Positions 59,945 to 64,000 of a stretch of 64,000 bases of DNA are shown here, in pieces; position 1 is the stretch's first letter; every line of letters begins with the position of its first letter. The position numbers and the translations under genes were made by a program. Below the pieces are notes generated by a model. That model was not told where the DNA came from. It made no database searches and saw nothing but the letters and a program-made list of their open reading frames with translations. Source of the DNA: Luteolibacter sp. SL250 (GTDB lineage Bacteria > Verrucomicrobiota > Verrucomicrobiia > Verrucomicrobiales > Akkermansiaceae); NCBI RefSeq assembly GCF_026625605.1, contig NZ_CP113054.1, positions 4,464,001 to 4,528,000 of the forward strand, written 5' to 3'.

Positions 59945-61396
59945 ATGCGGCCGCTCTTCTTCTACCTCTCTCTCCTCTTTGCCGGCCATCTCCATGCCCA
60001 GGACGGTGGCCAGCTCTACGCCACCTACTGTTCCGCCTGCCATGGCCCTGACGGGAAAGGCGTCCCGGCGGCGAACTCCCCTCCCCTGTCGGAAAGCCCG
60101 TGGGTCGCAGGCCCGCCGGACCGGGCCGTCAAGGTGGTGCTGCACGGGCTGGAGGGCCCGGTGGAGATCCTCGGCAAATCCTACAACCTCACCATGCCGC
60201 CCCAAGGTGCGGTGCTGCCGGACGATGTGGTCGCGGCGATCCTCACCTACGTCCGGTCCTCCTTCGGCAACGCGGAGTCCGCGGTGTCCGCCGATCTGGT
60301 GAAATCCATCCGTGCCGCGACATCCAACCGGGAGAAAGCCTGGTCCGCCCCGGAGATCCTCAAGCTCCACCCGCTGCCAAAGGAGCCGTCCGCCCTCAAG
60401 AACCTCATTTCCCGGACCTACTTCGGCAACTGGAGGGACCAGCCCGACTTCTCCACCCTCACTTCCGCCAATGTCGAGGAGGAACACGACGGCATCATCA
60501 GCCTCGACCAGGCCACCAAGCGCGGCGAGCACTTCGGCATGGTGTGGGAGGCGGATTTCGAAGCGGAGAAGGACGGCGATTACGAATTCTACTTCGACGC
60601 GGACGACGGCGGCCGGGTAGTCATCAATGGAAAAAGGATCGCCGAGATCAAAGGCCTCGGCCCGATGAACGGCAGCCGCTCCAAGACCGTGAAGGTCACG
60701 CTGGCGAAGGGCCTGCACCCCATCCGCATCGAATACTACGAAGTGACCCAGAACGACGGTATCCAGCTCGGCTGGAAAGGGCCGGGAATGAAGACTTTCA
60801 AATGGGTGTCGAAGGACACCGCCTCCAACACGAAGAAGTGGAAGGAGATCCTGCTGACCCCGAAGGACCGCCCCATCATCTACCGGAACTTCATCGCGGG
60901 CAGCACCGCCCGCGCGATCGGTGTGGGTTTCCCCGGAGGCGTGAATCTCGTTTGGTCCGCGGATAATCTGGGACCAGCTCTGGTCTGGAAAGGGGACTTC
61001 ATCGATGCCGGACGTCACTGGACGGACCGTGGCCAGGGCAACCAGGAACCTGCCGGCAAAACGGTCGTGAAACTATCGGACAAACGCCTGTTGCCCGACG
61101 ATGCGGTCTTCAAAGGCTTCGTTCTCGATTCCGCGGGAAATCCGGCATTCCGGATCGAGATCGGTGACCAGATTCTCACGGATGCCTGGGAGCGGGGGGA
61201 AAAGGATACGCTCATCCGCACCCTCACGCTCAACGGTGGTCCGGCAAAGCTTCCTTTCCTCCTCAACAGCCTCCCGCCGGGAGACCGGCTGCGGATCAGC
61301 GGCACCCAGGACGGAGTCCGGGGAACCGCAGGCCGCCATGAAGTGGAACTGAACCCGGGACAACCACGCAGGGTCTTCTACTCGTTCGCCCCCTGA
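59945..61396 (+). CDS. Secreted cytochrome c plus PA14-domain protein
   Basis: A 483-residue protein. The signal peptide MRPLFFYLSLLFAGHLHA is followed by a class I cytochrome c domain with haem motif CSACH (Cys29, Cys32, His33) and an axial-ligand Met in TMPPQG. Residues ~150-290 form a PA14 domain (GMVWEADFEAEKDGDYEFYF, DDGGRVVINGKRI, IRIEYYEVTQNDGIQLGWKG). The rest is beta-rich and of unknown type. PA14 domains bind carbohydrate. It is followed 22 bp downstream by a propeller protein, so they likely work together in periplasmic sugar oxidation. Starts at 59936 (GTG) or 59912 are possible. Confidence 0.78.
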   Translation: MRPLFFYLSLLFAGHLHAQDGGQLYATYCSACHGPDGKGVPAANSPPLSESPWVAGPPDRAVKVVLHGLEGPVEILGKSYNLTMPPQGAVLPDDVVAAILTYVRSSFGNAESAVSADLVKSIRAATSNREKAWSAPEILKLHPLPKEPSALKNLISRTYFGNWRDQPDFSTLTSANVEEEHDGIISLDQATKRGEHFGMVWEADFEAEKDGDYEFYFDADDGGRVVINGKRIAEIKGLGPMNGSRSKTVKVTLAKGLHPIRIEYYEVTQNDGIQLGWKGPGMKTFKWVSKDTASNTKKWKEILLTPKDRPIIYRNFIAGSTARAIGVGFPGGVNLVWSADNLGPALVWKGDFIDAGRHWTDRGQGNQEPAGKTVVKLSDKRLLPDDAVFKGFVLDSAGNPAFRIEIGDQILTDAWERGEKDTLIRTLTLNGGPAKLPFLLNSLPPGDRLRISGTQDGVRGTAGRHEVELNPGQPRRVFYSFAP

Positions 61397-61418
61397 GACT
61401 CCTTACCCGCCAAACACC

Positions 61419-62870
61419 ATGTTCTCTTCGCGCACGTTCATCCCGCTTGGTTCGGGACTCGCCATCATGGCTTCCGCCTTCGCGGCCCAGGCCGACTATT
61501 ATCTCCGCGAACCCATCCCGCTCCCCGATGGCGGGATCATGGAACTCGGATCCATCGCCCTCCTGCCGGAGAAAAAGATCGCCGTCACCACCCGCCGCGG
61601 TGACGTCTGGATCTGCACCGGGGCCTATGAAAAAGATCTGTCCAAGGTCACCTGGAAGAAATTCGCGGAAGGTCTCCACGAACCACTCGGTGCGTTTTGG
61701 AAGGATGGTTCCCTCTACCTCACGCAGCGCCCGGAGGTCACCCGCCTGCAGGACACGGACGGGGATGGCACGGCGGATGTTTTCGAGACGATCAACTCCG
61801 GCTGGGGCATCAACGGGGATTACCACGAATACGCCTTCGGCAGTCCGGCGGACAAGGAGGGCAACATCTGGGTGGTCCTCTGCCTGACCGGTTCCGGCGG
61901 AGCCGCCTCCGATTGGCGCGGCTGGTGCATGCGCATCACACCTGATGGGAAGATGATTCCCACCTGCTCCGGCATCCGCTCTCCCGGCGGAATCGGCTTC
62001 AACCATGCCGGGGACGTGTTCTACACGGACAACCAGGGGCCATGGAACGGATCCTCCTCCCTCAAATGGCTGAAGCCCGGCTCGTTCCAGGGAAATCCCA
62101 CGGGTAACAAATACCACACCCTGGCCAACCTGCCGGAACCGCCGAAGCCCACCGATGGATCACGCATCGTCACCGAGCGGGAACGCCTCCCGGAGTTCGT
62201 TCCGCCCGCCGTCATTTTCCCGCATGCGAAGGTAGGCCAATCGCCCACCGGCATCGCCGCGGATGTCTCCGGCGGGAAATTCGGGCCATGGGAAAACCAA
62301 CTTTACGTGGGTGAGCAGACCCACTCGGAAGTCCAGCGCGTCGCCTTGGAACAGGTGAACGGAATCTACCAAGGGGCGGTCTTCAAGTTTCTGGCCGGCT
62401 TCGGCTCCGGCATCATCCCGCTGCGTCTCGATACGCAAACAGGCCACCTGTTCGCCGGTGGTTCCAGCCGGGGCTGGGCGTCCCGCGGCGGCAAGCCGTT
62501 CACCTTCGAGCGCGTCACCTGGACCGGCACCACGCCGTTCGAGATCCGTACGATGAAAGCGGAGAGCGATGGCTTCACCCTCGACTTCACCGAACCCGCG
62601 GGGGACTCCGCCGGGGACCCGGCGAGCTACTCGATGGACGCCTGGACCTACATCTACCAGTCGAAGTATGGCAGCCCGGAAGTCGATCAGACGGTTCCGA
62701 AGATCACCGCCGCCACACTTTCGCCGGACAAGAAGTCCGTCCGCCTCAAGATCGACGGCCTCACCAAGGGCCATGTCCATCACCTGGAGGCGAAAGGAGT
62801 GAAGTCCGCATCCGGCACGCCGCTGTGGCACGCGGAGGCATGGTACACCCTGAACGAGATCCCGAAGTGA
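61419..62870 (+). CDS. Secreted beta-propeller dehydrogenase-like protein
   Basis: A 483-residue protein with a signal peptide (TFIPLGSGLAIMASAFAAQA). The mature part resembles the glucose/sorbosone dehydrogenase or large membrane-bound dehydrogenase propellers of Planctomycetes and Verrucomicrobia: blades include ALLPEKKIAVTTRRGDVWIC, FVEGLHEPLG-type (here FAEGLHEPLG), EVTRLQDTDGDGTADVFE (a Ca-binding DxDxDG) and GIGFNHAGDVFYTDNQGP. The final ~90 residues are a separate beta domain. PQQ binding cannot be confirmed from sequence. The cytochrome c domain of the upstream protein is a natural electron acceptor partner. Confidence 0.72.
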   Translation: MFSSRTFIPLGSGLAIMASAFAAQADYYLREPIPLPDGGIMELGSIALLPEKKIAVTTRRGDVWICTGAYEKDLSKVTWKKFAEGLHEPLGAFWKDGSLYLTQRPEVTRLQDTDGDGTADVFETINSGWGINGDYHEYAFGSPADKEGNIWVVLCLTGSGGAASDWRGWCMRITPDGKMIPTCSGIRSPGGIGFNHAGDVFYTDNQGPWNGSSSLKWLKPGSFQGNPTGNKYHTLANLPEPPKPTDGSRIVTERERLPEFVPPAVIFPHAKVGQSPTGIAADVSGGKFGPWENQLYVGEQTHSEVQRVALEQVNGIYQGAVFKFLAGFGSGIIPLRLDTQTGHLFAGGSSRGWASRGGKPFTFERVTWTGTTPFEIRTMKAESDGFTLDFTEPAGDSAGDPASYSMDAWTYIYQSKYGSPEVDQTVPKITAATLSPDKKSVRLKIDGLTKGHVHHLEAKGVKSASGTPLWHAEAWYTLNEIPK

Positions 62871-62945
62871 GGGAAAGGAGAGCAATTCTGCGAATTGCCC
62901 GATAAGGATTGGCCGCACCGCTCCCAGACTTTACCTAGCGTCGCC

Positions 62946-63617
62946 ATGAAGCCGACCGTCACCCTCGCCACCACCCGCACCCCGGACGGGGCGACCATGA
63001 CCCTCCACGAGCACGACGGACAACACTTCCTCAAGGTGGCCGGCCTGCAACTGATGAGCACCACCGCCTCCTCGTCCGAGGAGCAGATGGCGGAGCTTTC
63101 CTGCGCCACGCTTCCGCCCCGGCCCCGCATCCTCATCGGTGGCCTCGGTTTCGGCTTCACGCTGAAGCGCGTCCTGGAACTCACCGGCCCGGATGCCGCC
63201 GTCCACGTTTCCGAGCTGATGCCGGAGATCGTCGCCTGGAACCGCGAGTATCTGGCCGCGGTCAACGGCAGGCTGCTCGACGACCCGCGCGTCACCACCC
63301 TCGTCCGTGACGTCTATGACATCATCGGCAAGGCATCCGGCCCCGACCGCTACCACGCCATCCTGCTGGACGTTGACAACGGACCCGATCCCTTCGTCCA
63401 GAAAGGCAACGAGCGCCTCTACCAAGGCTCCGGCCTCGTCCGGATCAAGGCCGCCCTCCAGCCCGGGGGCCGCGTCATTTTCTGGTCCGCCCACCAGGAC
63501 AAATCCTTCGTCAAAACGCTGTCCCGGACGTTCAGGAACGTCGAGGCGATCAGCGCCAAGGCCTACCCGAAGGCGAAACGCTTCACCCATACGCTGTTCA
63601 TCGCAGACCGGGATTGA
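62946..63617 (+). CDS. Spermidine-synthase-like methyltransferase-fold protein
   Basis: A 223-residue protein with the SAM-dependent Rossmann fold of the spermidine synthase group: LIGGLGFGFTLKRVLELTGP (motif I), VHVSELMPEIVAWNREYL (acidic residue of motif II) and HAILLDVDNGPDPF. Whether it makes polyamines or methylates a substrate is unknown; the family includes many such orphan enzymes. The ATG at 62946 is preferred because 17 codons upstream lack family sequence. It is 75 bp after the propeller gene and probably a separate unit. Confidence 0.7.
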   Translation: MKPTVTLATTRTPDGATMTLHEHDGQHFLKVAGLQLMSTTASSSEEQMAELSCATLPPRPRILIGGLGFGFTLKRVLELTGPDAAVHVSELMPEIVAWNREYLAAVNGRLLDDPRVTTLVRDVYDIIGKASGPDRYHAILLDVDNGPDPFVQKGNERLYQGSGLVRIKAALQPGGRVIFWSAHQDKSFVKTLSRTFRNVEAISAKAYPKAKRFTHTLFIADRD

Positions 63618-63668
63618 GCGGGACCCCTTCGGTGACGATTCCGCCACATCGGCGGACTATCCTATGGC

Positions 63669-64000
63669 ATGGGCGGAGAAAGAATCGCCGCGTCCATGGA
63701 TTTGTTCCTCATCGACGCCATCGGCCCGTTTTTCAGGGGCTATGGAAAGCGCCGCATCAACTGGTCGAAGATCCCGTTCACCCACCTGCGGACCGGGGAT
63801 GACAGGACGTTGCAATGGGAGGAGATCGCACGGGATCTGGAGCGGTTCGCCACAGAGGTCGTCCGGCTCGGTTACAATGCGGTCACTTTGGATGATCTGG
63901 CCCATCTGGCCCCTCATCCGCTCCATGAGCCGGAGATCCGGGAGCGCATCACCGTGTTCCGGCAGGAATTCGCCAAGCTGTTCGACCTCCTGAAGAATGA
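63669..64000 (+). CDS. Unknown protein, N-terminal part (partial at window end)
   Basis: An open frame of 110 codons running off the window. It starts MGGERIAASMDLFLIDAIG (or at the internal ATG 63696) and includes FFRGYGKRRINWSKIPFTHL, EEIARDLERFATEVVRLGY and NAVTLDDLAHLAPH. I do not recognise the family. The alternation of helices and short strands with the late VTLDDLAHL suggests an alpha/beta barrel or glycosidase-like fold, but this is a guess. It is on the same strand as the methyltransferase-like gene, 51 bp after it. Confidence 0.5.
   Translation, partial: MGGERIAASMDLFLIDAIGPFFRGYGKRRINWSKIPFTHLRTGDDRTLQWEEIARDLERFATEVVRLGYNAVTLDDLAHLAPHPLHEPEIRERITVFRQEFAKLFDLLKN

Overview
This 64 kb window is dense, GC-rich chromosomal DNA with about 54 protein genes and two tRNAs. 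It most likely comes from a member of the Verrucomicrobiota, in or near Verrucomicrobiaceae (Luteolibacter/Haloferula type). The pointers are two secreted proteins with SHD1 domains, a PA14/cytochrome c protein beside a propeller dehydrogenase-like protein, a bacterial SMUG1-type uracil-DNA glycosylase, and a 'MFDV'-type dispersed DNA repeat that I associate with this phylum. The placement is an inference from gene content; there is no rRNA in the window. I see no phage, insertion sequence, CRISPR array or plasmid gene.

Layout. 1-2 kb: end of an M32 carboxypeptidase gene, tmk, and two divergent DNA-binding regulators. 2-7.4 kb: glycogen metabolism (glgA and a GH13 branching-type enzyme), a small membrane protein and a FAD oxidoreductase. 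7.5-12.5 kb: a lipoprotein, a fused TrhO-RluA tRNA/RNA modification protein, mscL and a CreBC two-component system. 12.6-21.3 kb: BNR sialidase-like protein, GntP permease, SirB1-like protein, SMUG1, CtaB, a secreted SHD1 metallopeptidase-like protein, gltX and aroE. 21.4-25.8 kb: a three-gene unit of an Hsp70 and two membrane-anchored paralogous proteins of unknown function. 25.9-31 kb: HEAT-repeat protein, an AraC regulator with a Fur-like box, recO, a TPR protein and an ispF-suhB-coaB operon. 31-38 kb: aminotransferase, OprP-like porin, LysR regulator divergent from an MFS-HAD pair, aldo/keto reductase and def. 38-44 kb: an SPF-repeat protein, fused 5-oxoprolinase, a small basic protein and a secreted SHD1 hydrolase.

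44-57.5 kb is the classic transcription/translation block, all on the minus strand and read from high to low coordinate: tRNA-Thr, tuf, tRNA-Trp, secE, nusG, rplK, rplA, rplJ, rplL, rpoB, rpoC. It starts at a good sigma-70 promoter candidate and ends in a strong intrinsic terminator. 57.5-64 kb: YmdB-type phosphodiesterase, an N-acetylmuramoyl-L-alanine amidase-like protein, the PA14/cytochrome c protein and its propeller partner, a spermidine-synthase-like methyltransferase, and the start of an unknown gene.

The best candidates for undescribed biology are the Hsp70/membrane-paralogue module, with its duplicated FEDPNNHVP motif encoded by an exact 27-bp DNA repeat, and the fusion of a tRNA U34 hydroxylase with a pseudouridine synthase. 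Further observations are the SPF-repeat protein, a probably leaderless aldo/keto reductase transcript, and dispersed extragenic repeats.
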